Shown here in pieces: positions 31,469 through 40,250 of a stretch of DNA of 64,000 nucleotides. The translations under genes were made by a program, and so were the position numbers. Each line of letters begins with the position of its first letter. Position 1 is the stretch's first letter. This stretch comes from Plantactinospora alkalitolerans (lineage in GTDB: Bacteria > Actinomycetota > Actinomycetes > Mycobacteriales > Micromonosporaceae), in assembly GCF_015690345.1 (NCBI RefSeq), contig NZ_JADPUN010000185.1:1-64000 (forward strand). Reading direction: 5' to 3'. The notes under the pieces are model-generated. The model saw nothing but the letters and a program-made list of their open reading frames with translations. It made no database searches and was not told where the DNA came from.

Positions 31469-33622
31469 CTATCCGTTCAGGGCCGCCACGATGCGGTCGG
31501 TGGTGATCGGCAGGTCGCGTACCCGGACCGAGAGGGCGTCGGCGACCGCGTTCGCGATGGCGGCGGCCGTCGGTCCCTGGGCCGCCTCGCCGGCGCCGAC
31601 GGAGGGCTCGTCCGGCCGGGCGATCAGGTGTACGTCGACCTGCGGCACCTCGCTGAACCGCAGGATCGGATAGCTCTCCCAGTCCGCGCTGGTGATCCGC
31701 CACCGGTCGAACCGGACCCGTTCCTTCAGCGTCCAACTGGTCGCCTGGACGGCCCCGCCCTCGATCTGGTTGCGTACCCCGTCCGGGTTGACCACCCGAC
31801 CGACGTCGACCACCAGCGCCAGCCGGCGGACCCGTACCTCGTGCACGGCCTCCACCTCCGCCACCACCGCGCAGTACGCGCCGCGGTCCTTGTAGCGGGC
31901 GAAGCCGATGCCGTACCCGACGCTCTCCTCGGTGCCGCGCCGATCCCAGCGCCCGAGTTCGGCGGCGGTGGACAGCACCTCGCGGGCCCGTGGATCGGCG
32001 AGCTGGGCCAGCCGGTACGCCACCGGGTCCTGCCCGGCGGCCAGGGCCAATTCGTCCATAAAGGACTCGACCGCGAACACGTTCGTGAACGCGCCCAGCG
32101 AGCGCAGTGACGAGGACCGCACCGGCGTCCGCAGCAGCCGGTGGCCCTGGATCCGGCGGTGCGGGAAGGTGTAGATCGGCGACGCGTTGCGCGTGATTCC
32201 GCCACCGGCCAGCACGGGTGGGTCGGCCGGTGGCGGGACCGGGCGGGACCGGTCCTGGTGTGCCGCGCCCAGCAGTCCCGGGCTGCCGGCGTACCCGGGT
32301 CGGGCGGTGTGCCCCTGGCTCCACACGTCGTACGACCAGGTGAGCACGGCGCCGGTGGCGTCGACGCCCGCCTCGACGTCGGCCACCATCGCCGAGCCGA
32401 AGGGCGCCCAGGTCAGCTCGTCGCGTCGGCTCCACCGGACGTGCACCGGGCGCCCGGGCACCGTACGGGCGAGCAGTACCGCGTCGAAGGCGGCGTCGTC
32501 GGCGCCGTTGTGCCCGTAGCTGCCGGCGCTCTCGACGTGCCGCACGCCGACCTGGTCGATGTCGGAGCCCAGCGCCAGTGCGATGGCCCGTTGCAGGGCG
32601 TGGATGCCCTGACTGTGGCTCCAGACGCTGACGCCCTCGCCGTCCCAACGGGCCGCACCGCAGCTCGGTGCCATCGAGGCGTGCGCGAGGAAGGGCCGGC
32701 TGTAGCTCGCGCGGATCCGCCGGACGGCCCGGTCCGGGACGCCGGACGGGTCCGGCTCGGCCACCACGAACGACTCGGCGGGGCCGTCTCGGAGGAACCG
32801 GGGCAGGTCGTCCTCGTCGGGCAGCGTCGGCTCCTCGTGCCAGCGCGCGGTGCCGGCCAGGACGGCGGCGGCCCGCTCGGCGGTCTCCTCGTCCTGCGCG
32901 ACCACGCCGAGGAAGTCGCCGTCCCGGAGCACGGAGACGACCCCGGGCAGGGCGTCGACGACGGCCGTGTCGACCCCGGTCAGGGTCGCCGCCGGTGACG
33001 GCGGCCGGACGACGCGGCCGGAGAGCTGTCCGGGCAGCGTGAGGTCCTGGATGAACCGGGGTCTGCCGGTGATCTTGTCGGGCAGGTCCAGCCGGGGCAC
33101 GCTGGTGCCGACCAGTCGCGATTCGGGTATGGCCTTGGCCCGGACCGATCCGTCCACCTCCCGCTCGAGGTCGATCCGGTCGGCCAACTCGGCGTAGCTG
33201 ACGCGGCGGGATCCGCCCGGGGTGCTGGCGACGCCGCCCGAGACGGTGACGTCGGCCGGGTCGGCGGCGAGGGTACGGGCGGCCTCGGCGACGAACAGGG
33301 CCCGGACCTCGGCACACACCTGACGTACGGCGGCACCGGAGTCGGCGACGGAGAGGCTGCCGGCGGTCAGCCCCTCGTCCGGTCCCTCCGCGGTGCTCGC
33401 CGCCTGCATCCGGATGGCGGGAAGGTCGACGTCCAGTTCGTCGGCGGCGATCTGGGCGAGGGCGGTGAGGATTCCCTGGCCGAGTTCGACCTTGCCCACC
33501 CGCACGGTGACGGTGCCGTCCCGGCCCACGCTCACCCAGCGGGAGAGCCGGGGGTTCGCGACGAGTCCTCGGGGCAGCGCCGGTCCGGCGGTGGGCGCCG
33601 GGTCCGGGCTTCCGGTGCTCAT
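31469..33622 (-). CDS. Molybdopterin-binding subunit of a molybdenum hydroxylase (nicotinate dehydrogenase-like)
   Basis: A 717-aa large subunit of the xanthine oxidase/isoquinoline oxidoreductase family, which hydroxylates N-heterocycles or aldehydes with water. Landmarks: GKVELGQGILTALAQIAADE near the N-terminus, SAGSYGHNGADDAAFDAVLL (the loop form seen in NicB-like proteins), and the catalytic Glu in SVGAGEAAQGPTAAAI close to the C-terminus. No signal peptide. ATG 33622 overlaps the stop of the iron-sulfur subunit gene (ATGA). No FAD subunit, cytochrome or cofactor-maturation gene lies nearby, so the electron acceptor is unknown. Confidence 0.9.
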   Translation of the reverse strand: MSTGSPDPAPTAGPALPRGLVANPRLSRWVSVGRDGTVTVRVGKVELGQGILTALAQIAADELDVDLPAIRMQAASTAEGPDEGLTAGSLSVADSGAAVRQVCAEVRALFVAEAARTLAADPADVTVSGGVASTPGGSRRVSYAELADRIDLEREVDGSVRAKAIPESRLVGTSVPRLDLPDKITGRPRFIQDLTLPGQLSGRVVRPPSPAATLTGVDTAVVDALPGVVSVLRDGDFLGVVAQDEETAERAAAVLAGTARWHEEPTLPDEDDLPRFLRDGPAESFVVAEPDPSGVPDRAVRRIRASYSRPFLAHASMAPSCGAARWDGEGVSVWSHSQGIHALQRAIALALGSDIDQVGVRHVESAGSYGHNGADDAAFDAVLLARTVPGRPVHVRWSRRDELTWAPFGSAMVADVEAGVDATGAVLTWSYDVWSQGHTARPGYAGSPGLLGAAHQDRSRPVPPPADPPVLAGGGITRNASPIYTFPHRRIQGHRLLRTPVRSSSLRSLGAFTNVFAVESFMDELALAAGQDPVAYRLAQLADPRAREVLSTAAELGRWDRRGTEESVGYGIGFARYKDRGAYCAVVAEVEAVHEVRVRRLALVVDVGRVVNPDGVRNQIEGGAVQATSWTLKERVRFDRWRITSADWESYPILRFSEVPQVDVHLIARPDEPSVGAGEAAQGPTAAAIANAVADALSVRVRDLPITTDRIVAALNG

Positions 33623-34095
33623 CGGCGTCCGGCTCCGCGCGCACCGGCGCGGACGACGGCCCGGACGATGCGTCGCTGTGCGCCGCACCGGCACAGGTGC
33701 CGGTCGAGCGCGGCCGCGACGGTGGACTCGTCCGGGTGCGGGTTCTCGGCGAGCAGCGCGGCGGCGCTGACCAGGATCCCCGAGACGCAGTACCCGCACT
33801 GGGCGGCCTGCTCGTCGAGGACCGCCTGCTGGACGGGATGCAGTACGTCGCCGTCGGCGAGTCCCTCGACGGTGGTCACGTCCCTCCCCACGGCCGACCA
33901 CATCGGTACGTCGCAGGACGGCGCGGGTCGCCCGTCCAGCAGGACGACGCACGCGCCGCACTGCCCGACGCCGCAGCCGAACCGGGAGCCCTTGAGGCCG
34001 AGCCCTTCCCGCAGCACGTGCAGCAGGGTGCTCTGGTCCTCGGCGTCGACCTGTCGCCGCTCGCCGTTGACGGTCAACTCGAATGTCTGCTTCAT
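33619..34095 (-). CDS. Iron-sulfur subunit (2Fe-2S) of the molybdenum hydroxylase
   Basis: A 158-aa protein with two [2Fe-2S] domains. The plant-type ferredoxin motif is FGCGVGQCGACVV followed by a Cys in APSCDV; the second cluster is in QCGYCVSG and DRHLCRCGAQ. It passes electrons from the molybdenum site of its partner. Length is normal for NicA/IorA-type subunits. ATG 34095 (MKQTFELTVNG) was chosen over far-upstream starts. It leads a two-gene operon. A 13-bp palindrome lies 33 bp upstream. Confidence 0.93.
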   Translation of the reverse strand: MKQTFELTVNGERRQVDAEDQSTLLHVLREGLGLKGSRFGCGVGQCGACVVLLDGRPAPSCDVPMWSAVGRDVTTVEGLADGDVLHPVQQAVLDEQAAQCGYCVSGILVSAAALLAENPHPDESTVAAALDRHLCRCGAQRRIVRAVVRAGARGAGRR

Positions 34096-34127
34096 GTCGG
34101 ACTTCCGCCGTACCTCGGGACGATGAT

Positions 34128-34140
34128 CCACAAATTGTGG
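34128..34140. promoter_or_regulatory. 13-bp palindrome in divergent promoter region
   Basis: CCACAA, A, TTGTGG. It lies between the divergent iron-sulfur subunit gene and the 2H-phosphoesterase-like gene and could bind a regulator of either. Confidence 0.4.
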
Positions 34141-34242
34141 CAACAGCCTCGCCCCGCCGGGCCGCGCCGTCAACCGTTCCGGGCCGTCGAACTCCCGCAG
34201 GGGGTAGTCGGACCTGGGGATCCGTTGCCTAGGCTGGGTCGG

Positions 34243-34980
34243 ATGGACGCGACGAGTGGAGCTACCCTGTCGGGCCGTGCGGCGGCGGACGCCGGATATG
34301 CCCTGGCCTTCGACCGGTTGTTCGCCCGGGGCCGGACCGCCGTGCTGGCCGGTACGCACTATCGGGACACGCCGCCGGTGGACGGCGGCCGGTGGGGAAT
34401 GTCGGTGGTCCTCCGGCCGGACCCGGACTGCGCGCACCGGTTGGCGGCGGTAACGGTGGAGGCGCTCGGCATCGCCGGGGCGGTGCACTGGCCGACCGGG
34501 GCGGTCGAGGCGGTGCACTTCACGGTCCGGGCGATCGAGGAGCACCGGTCCGTGATCCCGTCCGACGATCCGTTGGTGGCGCGCTCCGCGTCGGCGTTGA
34601 ACCGGGCCGCCGCCGTCTCGCCGCCGGTCCGGCTGCGGCTGTCCGGGCTGACGTTGACGCCGTCCGGGGTGATGGTCTGCGCCTTTCCGGAGGATTCGGC
34701 GGCGGCCGGGTTCGCCGACCGGCTCGGCGAGGAGTTGGGGCCGGACGGCTGGTTCGAGGCCGCCTACCACCGGGACATCTGGTACGCCACGCTGGTCCAC
34801 TTCACCGGCGAACTGCGTGACCCGCGGGGGCTGGTGGACTGGGTGGCCGCGCGGCGGTACCTGGACCTGGGTACGACCACCGTCGGCGCGGCCGAACTGC
34901 TGCGGTTCGCGTACAACGGTCGCCAGCCGGTACGGGTCGGGCTCGCCCGGGCCCCGTTCGCCGGAGTGTCGACCCCGTAG
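34243..34980 (+). CDS. 2H-phosphoesterase-like (LigT/2'-5' RNA ligase-like) protein
   Basis: A 245-aa protein with two HxT motifs: AVHFTVRAI near residue 88 and LVHFTGELR near residue 186. Two such motifs in a bilobal protein define the 2H phosphoesterase superfamily, which acts on 2',3'-cyclic phosphates or 2'-5' linkages. The overall sequence is otherwise unfamiliar and the assignment rests on these motifs and spacing. ATG 34243 lies 7 nt after TAGGCT, as for a leaderless mRNA. It is a single gene, convergent with a WYL regulator. Confidence 0.6.
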   Translation: MDATSGATLSGRAAADAGYALAFDRLFARGRTAVLAGTHYRDTPPVDGGRWGMSVVLRPDPDCAHRLAAVTVEALGIAGAVHWPTGAVEAVHFTVRAIEEHRSVIPSDDPLVARSASALNRAAAVSPPVRLRLSGLTLTPSGVMVCAFPEDSAAAGFADRLGEELGPDGWFEAAYHRDIWYATLVHFTGELRDPRGLVDWVAARRYLDLGTTTVGAAELLRFAYNGRQPVRVGLARAPFAGVSTP

Positions 34981-35043
34981 CCGAAAGGAGAGCGGCAGCG
35001 AGCGGTTTAGCCACGGCTGACCCGCCCCCAGACCGATCGGCGC

Positions 35044-36045
35044 TCAGGCTGCGGTGTCGTCGGGTCCGGTCGGGGTGTGCGGGCCGGTGGCGGCGGCCCG
35101 ACCGAACCGGTCGCTCCACTCCCGGATCTGGTCGACCAGCTCGGGCGGCGAGATCACCTCGAACTCCGCGCCGAGGGAGCCGAGGGCCAGGATCGGCCAG
35201 TCCAGGGTGTACGTCGTCATCGACAGCCGGCACCGTTGCTCGTCGAGGTGCGCGATCGTGCCCCACCGGCCGACCCGGTCCCGTACCGTGCCGGCGGGGG
35301 CGTGCACCAGCGCCTCGACCTGGTATGGCGTCGCGAGGTTCTCGATACTCGCCCGGATGAACGCGGCGGCGTCCTCGGCGGGCAGTTGCCGGGGGTTGAA
35401 CCGGGCGCCCGTGCCCAGTGGTTCGCGCATCCGGTCGAGCCGGAAGCTGCGCCAGTCCTGCCGGGTGAGGTCGTATCCGACCAGGTACCAGCGGCGGCCG
35501 AGGGAGACCAGCCGGTGCGGTTCGATGTGTCGGGCGGTCTGCTCCGCGTCCCTGGCGGTGTAGGAGAAGCGCAGCCGCTCCGCGTCCCGGCAGGCCTGGG
35601 CGACCGTGGTGAGGACGGCCGCCTCGATGGTCGGTCCGGTCTCGCCGCCCCACGGCGACGGTACGGTCATCGCCCGCAGCGCGTCGACCCGACGGCGCAG
35701 CCGGGCGGGCATCACCTGGACCACCTTGGTGAACGCCCGGATCGAGGCCTCCTCGATGCCGGCGATCGCGCCCTGGGCCGCCGCCTGGAGACCGACCGCG
35801 AGCGCGACGGCCTCCTCGTCGTCGACGACCAGCGGGGGAAGCGCGGCGCCCGGGGCGAGCTGGTAACCGCCGTCGACGCCCCGGTGTGCGTCGACCGGGT
35901 AGCCCAACTCCCGCAGCCGATCGACGTCGCGGCGCAGCGTGCGTACGGAGACGTCGAGTCGGTCCGCCAGTTCGTTGCCGGGCCAGTAGCGGTGGGTCTG
36001 TAGCAGGGACAGCAGGCGGAGGGTCCGGGAGCTGGTGTTCGCCAT
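35044..36045 (-). CDS. WYL-domain transcriptional regulator (YafY type)
   Basis: A 333-aa regulator with N-terminal HTH (residues 5-60: LRLLSLLQTHRYWPGNELAD, then SVRTLRRDVDRLRELG) and a WYL domain near residues 155-230 (RWYLVGYDLTRQDWRSFRLD), followed by a C-terminal WCX-type extension. WYL proteins often bind nucleic acids or nucleotides and respond to DNA damage or metabolites. It is divergent from an ABC exporter operon 99 bp away and is the natural candidate for its control. ATG 36045; a CACACT hexamer lies 6 nt upstream. Confidence 0.92.
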   Translation of the reverse strand: MANTSSRTLRLLSLLQTHRYWPGNELADRLDVSVRTLRRDVDRLRELGYPVDAHRGVDGGYQLAPGAALPPLVVDDEEAVALAVGLQAAAQGAIAGIEEASIRAFTKVVQVMPARLRRRVDALRAMTVPSPWGGETGPTIEAAVLTTVAQACRDAERLRFSYTARDAEQTARHIEPHRLVSLGRRWYLVGYDLTRQDWRSFRLDRMREPLGTGARFNPRQLPAEDAAAFIRASIENLATPYQVEALVHAPAGTVRDRVGRWGTIAHLDEQRCRLSMTTYTLDWPILALGSLGAEFEVISPPELVDQIREWSDRFGRAAATGPHTPTGPDDTAA

Positions 36046-36107
36046 GCCGTCAGTGTGCCCGCAATTCAGGTCAGGAAGTGGCCGCTATGGTCCGTACGTT
36101 CCGTCCC

Positions 36108-36152
36108 ATGACCGAATCGAACATCCGACCGGCGGGACGTGACGATGATTGA
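36108..36152 (+). CDS. Possible 14-aa leader peptide overlapping ABC ATPase start
   Basis: ATG 36108 opens a 14-codon frame (MTESNIRPAGRDDD) that ends at TGA 36150-36152, inside the first codons of the exporter ATPase gene (ATG 36145). The leader ATG lies 7 nt after TACGTT (36095-36100), so it could be the first codon of a leaderless mRNA. Ribosomes ending here would stop beside the ATPase start, allowing coupling. Coding status is unproven. Confidence 0.35.
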   Translation: MTESNIRPAGRDDD

Positions 36153-37149
36153 CGCCCGCTCGCTCACCCGGGACTTCGTGGTGAGCCGTAGCCAGACCGT
36201 GCACGCCGTCCGGGGCATCAGCCTGCGGATCGAGCCCGGCGAACTGGTCGCCGTGCTCGGCCCGAACGGGGCCGGCAAGACCACCACGATGCGGATGCTC
36301 ACCACGCTGATCGCGCCGACCTCCGGTACCGCCACGGTCGCCGGTCACGACGTCGTACGCCAGCCGGCCCAGGTCCGCCGGCACATCGGCTACGTCGGCC
36401 AGGGCAACGGCGCCGGCCACACCCAGCGGGTCCGTGACGAGCTGAACACGCAGGGCAGCATCTACGGTCTGGACCGCCGGGCAGCCCGGCAGCGGGCCGC
36501 CGAACTGCTCGACGCCCTCGACCTCACCGAACTCGCCACCCGGAAGGTCTCGGCGCTCTCCGGCGGCCAGCGCCGGCGCCTCGACGTGGCGATGGGCCTG
36601 GTGCACGGGCCGTCGCTGCTGTTCCTCGACGAGCCCTCCACCGGGCTGGATCCGCAGAACCGGGCGAACCTGTGGGAACACATCCTGCGGATGCGGGCGG
36701 AACACGAGATGACTGTCGTGCTCACCACGCACTACATGGACGAGGCCGACTCGATGGCCGAGCGCGTCGTGGTCGTCGACCACGGCGAGATCATCGCCGA
36801 CGACTCGGCCGCGACGCTCAAGGCGAAACTGGCCGGTGACCGGATCGTCGTGACGGTGGCCGGGGACGACGCCCGGCCGCTCGCCCGACTCGTGGACCGG
36901 CTGCCGGGTGCCCGTGACGTCGTGTGCGACGGGAACCGGGTGCAGGCGCACGTCGGGAACGGGCCGGCGGCGCTCCCGGAACTGCTGCGGGCCGCCGTCG
37001 CCGCGGACGTACCGGTCGCGACCGCACAGGTGCACCAGCCCACCCTGGACGACGTCTTCCTCGCCCTCACCGGCCGGAGTCTCCGGGAGGGCGAGAACGA
37101 GCACGGCAATCCGCAGGACGCGAAGACCCCGAAGGACGTACCGGCATGA
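36145..37149 (+). CDS. ABC exporter ATP-binding protein
   Basis: A 334-aa ATPase of the DrrA/CcmA type. Walker A is GPNGAGKTTTMRML, the signature is LSGGQRRRLDVA, Walker B is LLFLDEPSTGLDP and the switch His is in TTHYMDEADS. The C-terminal DrrA-like domain includes HQPTLDDVFLALTG. ATG 36145 has GGCGGGAC 8 nt upstream; GTG 36139 is an alternative. It is the first subunit of a second exporter in the window, divergent from a WYL regulator, and overlaps the permease gene (ATGA). Confidence 0.94.
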   Translation: MIDARSLTRDFVVSRSQTVHAVRGISLRIEPGELVAVLGPNGAGKTTTMRMLTTLIAPTSGTATVAGHDVVRQPAQVRRHIGYVGQGNGAGHTQRVRDELNTQGSIYGLDRRAARQRAAELLDALDLTELATRKVSALSGGQRRRLDVAMGLVHGPSLLFLDEPSTGLDPQNRANLWEHILRMRAEHEMTVVLTTHYMDEADSMAERVVVVDHGEIIADDSAATLKAKLAGDRIVVTVAGDDARPLARLVDRLPGARDVVCDGNRVQAHVGNGPAALPELLRAAVAADVPVATAQVHQPTLDDVFLALTGRSLREGENEHGNPQDAKTPKDVPA

Positions 37150-37979
37150 GCACTGTCAGCGTTACCGCACCGTCGCAGATCCGGACGGCGGGCCGGACCG
37201 GTCCGCTCGGCCTGTTCCGGGACATCGGCATCGTGATGACCCGGGAACTGCGGCCGTTGCTGCACGACCCGTTCTCGGTGATCTTCGGAATGGTGCAGCC
37301 GCTGGTCTTCCTCGGGCTGTTCGGGCCGCTGCTGGTCGGATCGCTCGGCGGCCAGGCCGGTACGGCTCTCGGCAACGGCGGGGTGTGGCAGTGGTTCGTT
37401 CCGGCCATCCTCGTCATGACGGCTCTCTTCGGTACCTCGACGACCGGCGCCAGCCTGCTGTTCGAGTTCCAGACCGGTGCACACGAGCGGATGCTGGTCA
37501 CCCCGCTGTCCCGCCCCTCGCTGCTGATCGGGCGGGCGCTCAAGGAGATGGTGCCGCTGGCCGGACAGGCGGTGATCATCGTGCTGGTGATGATCCCGTT
37601 CGGCTTCCGGCTGCACCTGGCCGGTGCCCTGGTCGGGCTGGCCCTGCTCGCGGTGTTCGGCATCGGACTCGGTGCGCTCAGCTACGCGCTGGCGATCGCC
37701 GTACGCAAGCAGGACTGGATGTTCTGGGTCGTACAGCAGACCCTGATCTTCCCGCTCATGCTGCTCTCCGGGATGCTGCTGCCGCTGGAGACCGGCCCGG
37801 GGTGGATGCGGGCGGCGGCCCAGCTGAATCCGCTCGCCTACCTGGTCGACGCCGAGCGCGCGCTGTTCGCCGGCCGGATCGGCACCGCGACCGTGCTCTG
37901 GGGATGGGTGGCGGCACTGGTCACCGCCGCCGTCGGGTTGGCGGTGGGAGTCCGGGCGATGGCCCGCAGCGCCGACTGA
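37146..37979 (+). CDS. ABC-2 type exporter permease
   Basis: A 277-aa membrane protein with about six helices (for example VIFGMVQPLVFLGLFGPLLV, VIIVLVMIPFGF, LIFPLMLLSGMLLPLE). The ABC-2 signature is in LLFEFQTGAHERMLVTPLSR and the late LNPLAYLVDAERALF element is typical of drug-export permeases. The start overlaps the ATPase stop by 4 bp. Together they should export a lipophilic compound; cargo unknown. A strong terminator follows 12 bp after the stop. Confidence 0.92.
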   Translation: MSTVSVTAPSQIRTAGRTGPLGLFRDIGIVMTRELRPLLHDPFSVIFGMVQPLVFLGLFGPLLVGSLGGQAGTALGNGGVWQWFVPAILVMTALFGTSTTGASLLFEFQTGAHERMLVTPLSRPSLLIGRALKEMVPLAGQAVIIVLVMIPFGFRLHLAGALVGLALLAVFGIGLGALSYALAIAVRKQDWMFWVVQQTLIFPLMLLSGMLLPLETGPGWMRAAAQLNPLAYLVDAERALFAGRIGTATVLWGWVAALVTAAVGLAVGVRAMARSAD

Positions 37980-37990
37980 CCCCTCGCCTG

Positions 37991-38025
37991 CCGGTCGGTC
38001 CACGGGTCGTCCGTGGACCGACCGG
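37991..38025 (+). terminator. Perfect 15-bp terminator hairpin
   Basis: CCGGTCGGTCCACGG (37991-38005) and its complement (38011-38025) with a 5-nt loop end the exporter operon before the next operon. Confidence 0.75.
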
Positions 38026-38185
38026 GGGAGGCCCAGCCGCCGGACCAGCATCATCCTAGGATGCTTTACGGATGGTGCGCCGCACCACAGGGCCGACGGT
38101 CGACGGCGCGACTGGGGTCGGATACTCAGGCGGGTCCCGCCGCCGCGCTCAGGACGGCGCGTCGGGCCGGAACCAGAATCGTGGA

Positions 38186-39796
38186 ATGTCCGAGACGCTG
38201 CGGCACCCGGCACCGTCCACCATCGACAACTCCGGCCTGACCCTGCGCGAGCGGTGGCGGTGGGGGCGGCTGACCGTCTCCGGGCGACTGCTCGGGGCGG
38301 TCCTGCGGATCGTGCAGGCGCACCCCGCACTCTGGCGCCGGTTGGCCCGAGGCTACCGCCCGGCACTCGACCGGTTCGCCGAGGCCAACGCCCGAGCGGT
38401 CTGCGCACTGGCCGCGCTCGAGGTGCCGGCGTACCGGGAACTCCTCAAGGCCGGTCGGGCCGGTGCGCATCGATCCGGCGCCCGGCGGCGGCTGCGGGAC
38501 TTTCCGGAGACGGACAAGGAGAACTACGTCGCCGTGCACGACGCGGCCAGCCGCTGCTGGGGCGGCCGGCTGCCGGACCGGGGCGTGGTGGTCGACGAAT
38601 CCGCCGGCTCGTCGGGGCGCCCGTTCAACTGGCCGCGCAGCGAACGCGAACTGCGGGCCGTGCACCGCGACATCGCCGGCTACACCAGCCTCGTCTTTCC
38701 GATGCGGCGACCGTTCGTGATCAACGCCTACTCGATGGGGGCCTGGGCGACCGGTACGACCACCGGCAACGCGATGGCCCGGATCGCGGTGGTGAAGAAC
38801 ACCGGCCCCGACCTCGACAAGATCGTCGACACGCTGCACGAGTTCGGCCCCGACTTCGACTACCTGGTCACGGCCTACCCGCCGTTCCTCAAACACCTGC
38901 GGGACCGGCTCGACACGGACGGATTCCCCTGGGCGCGGTACCGCATCTCCGCGACCTGCGGCGGCGAGGGGATGACCGAGGCGTTGCGCGGCTACCTGGA
39001 GGAACGGTTCCGCCGCGTCCGGTCGGCGTACGGGGCGTCGGACCTCACCATCGGAATGGGCGCGGAAACCCGGTTCACCGTGTGGCTGCGGCAGCGGTTG
39101 CAGACCGATCCGGCGCTGCGGGTCGCGGTGCTCGGCGAGGACGAGCAGCGGTTGCCGATGGTGTTCCAGTACAACCCGCTGGCCACCTACCTGGAGACCA
39201 ACCGGCGTCGGGAACTGCTCTGCACCATGACCAGCCGGGACGTGCTCCAGCCACGGCTGCGGTACAACGTCGGCGACGAGGCGCTGCTGCTGTCGTACCC
39301 CCGGATCCTGGAACTGGTCCGGACCGACCCGGCGCGCTGGGCCGCCTGCCAAGCCGCGCTGGCCACCGAACGGATGACCCTGCCGGTGCTGCTGCTCTTC
39401 GGCCGCCGTGACTCCACGGTGTCCTACCTGGGCGCCAACCTCTATCCCCAGGACGTCGAGTACGGGCTCTACACCGGGAACCCGTACGCCGGCGAGATCG
39501 GCCGGTTCTGTCTGGCCCTGGTCGAGGGACCGGACCTGGAGACCCGTCCGGTGGTGCACATCGAACTGCGCCGGGCACTGTCGGAACCGGCCCGCGACGA
39601 ACTCGGCGCGGCCTGCCGGACCGGGGTGCTGCGGCACCTCGCCGAAGTCTCCCGGGACTTCGCGCAGTCGCTGACCGAGGACCCGAGCGCGGCGGAGTTA
39701 CGGGTCGAGTTGCACGATCCGGGCGCCGGGCCGTTCGCCGGAGCCAGAGCCGGAGCTGGAGCCGGAAAAATCAAGAACGTCTACCTGGTGGGTTGA
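38186..39796 (+). CDS. Adenylate-forming enzyme, phenylacetate-CoA ligase (PaaK)-like
   Basis: A 536-aa member of the adenylating superfamily, about 100 residues longer than PaaK. The ATP loop reads DESAGSSGRPFNW (near residue 137), the A5-like motif is AYGASDLTIG and the ribose motif is YNVGDEALLLSYP. It should activate a carboxylic acid as acyl-AMP and pass it to CoA, an amine or another acceptor. A C-terminal Gly/Ala-rich stretch precedes KIKNVYLVG. ATG 38186 is chosen from several in-frame starts and is uncertain. It heads a four-gene operon with a small protein, a GNAT-like protein and a nitroreductase-like protein. Confidence 0.82.
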   Translation: MSETLRHPAPSTIDNSGLTLRERWRWGRLTVSGRLLGAVLRIVQAHPALWRRLARGYRPALDRFAEANARAVCALAALEVPAYRELLKAGRAGAHRSGARRRLRDFPETDKENYVAVHDAASRCWGGRLPDRGVVVDESAGSSGRPFNWPRSERELRAVHRDIAGYTSLVFPMRRPFVINAYSMGAWATGTTTGNAMARIAVVKNTGPDLDKIVDTLHEFGPDFDYLVTAYPPFLKHLRDRLDTDGFPWARYRISATCGGEGMTEALRGYLEERFRRVRSAYGASDLTIGMGAETRFTVWLRQRLQTDPALRVAVLGEDEQRLPMVFQYNPLATYLETNRRRELLCTMTSRDVLQPRLRYNVGDEALLLSYPRILELVRTDPARWAACQAALATERMTLPVLLLFGRRDSTVSYLGANLYPQDVEYGLYTGNPYAGEIGRFCLALVEGPDLETRPVVHIELRRALSEPARDELGAACRTGVLRHLAEVSRDFAQSLTEDPSAAELRVELHDPGAGPFAGARAGAGAGKIKNVYLVG

Positions 39797-39799
39797 GCG

Positions 39800-40240
39800 A
39801 TGCGTACGGACGACTTCTCCACGGCGCCGGCCCAGGCCCGCGCCGGTGCCATGTTCATCGGGGCGACCCGCTACTCCGGGCCGCTGGCGGTGCTCCGGCT
39901 CTATCCACAGTGGCTCCGGATGGTGCGGGACCTCAAGCGGATGGCCGGCTACCGCTGGCACACCATCTACTGGGAGTATCCCTGCACGCTCGGCACCATC
40001 GCGTTCTTCACCGACCGGGACGCGATGCTGCGCTTCGCCCGGTCCCGGCACCACCGGCGGCTGATGCAGTGGGTCACCGACGGCACCCGCAACGCGACCG
40101 GCGGCTACATCCGGCTCTACACCGCCGAGCCGGATGGCTACACCAACGGGATCTGGCGGGCGGAGGGCGACGAGATGGCCCACATCCCGACGTTCACCCC
40201 GCTGTCGACCGAGGCGGCCGGGCCGGCGGTCCGGCGATGA
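39800..40240 (+). CDS. Small protein of unknown function, possibly ABM-type monooxygenase-like
   Basis: A 146-aa protein starting 3 bp after the adenylating enzyme. The pattern of strands and helices (GATRYSGPLAVLRLYPQW, WEYPCTLGTIAFFTDRDAML, RFARSRHHRRLMQWVTDGTR, GYIRLYTAEPDGYTNGIWRA) resembles the dimeric alpha/beta barrel of antibiotic-biosynthesis monooxygenases and spheroidene-monooxygenase-like proteins, but no catalytic motif is certain. No signal peptide. Its place inside a tight operon suggests a role in making or modifying the product of the adenylating enzyme. Confidence 0.65.
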   Translation: MRTDDFSTAPAQARAGAMFIGATRYSGPLAVLRLYPQWLRMVRDLKRMAGYRWHTIYWEYPCTLGTIAFFTDRDAMLRFARSRHHRRLMQWVTDGTRNATGGYIRLYTAEPDGYTNGIWRAEGDEMAHIPTFTPLSTEAAGPAVRR

Positions 40241-40250
40241 GCGAGGAAGC

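Noticed and set aside
31305-33644. 779-codon minus-strand frame parallel to the molybdenum hydroxylase gene.
   Set aside because: Shadow frame of the same strand; all family motifs are in the other frame.
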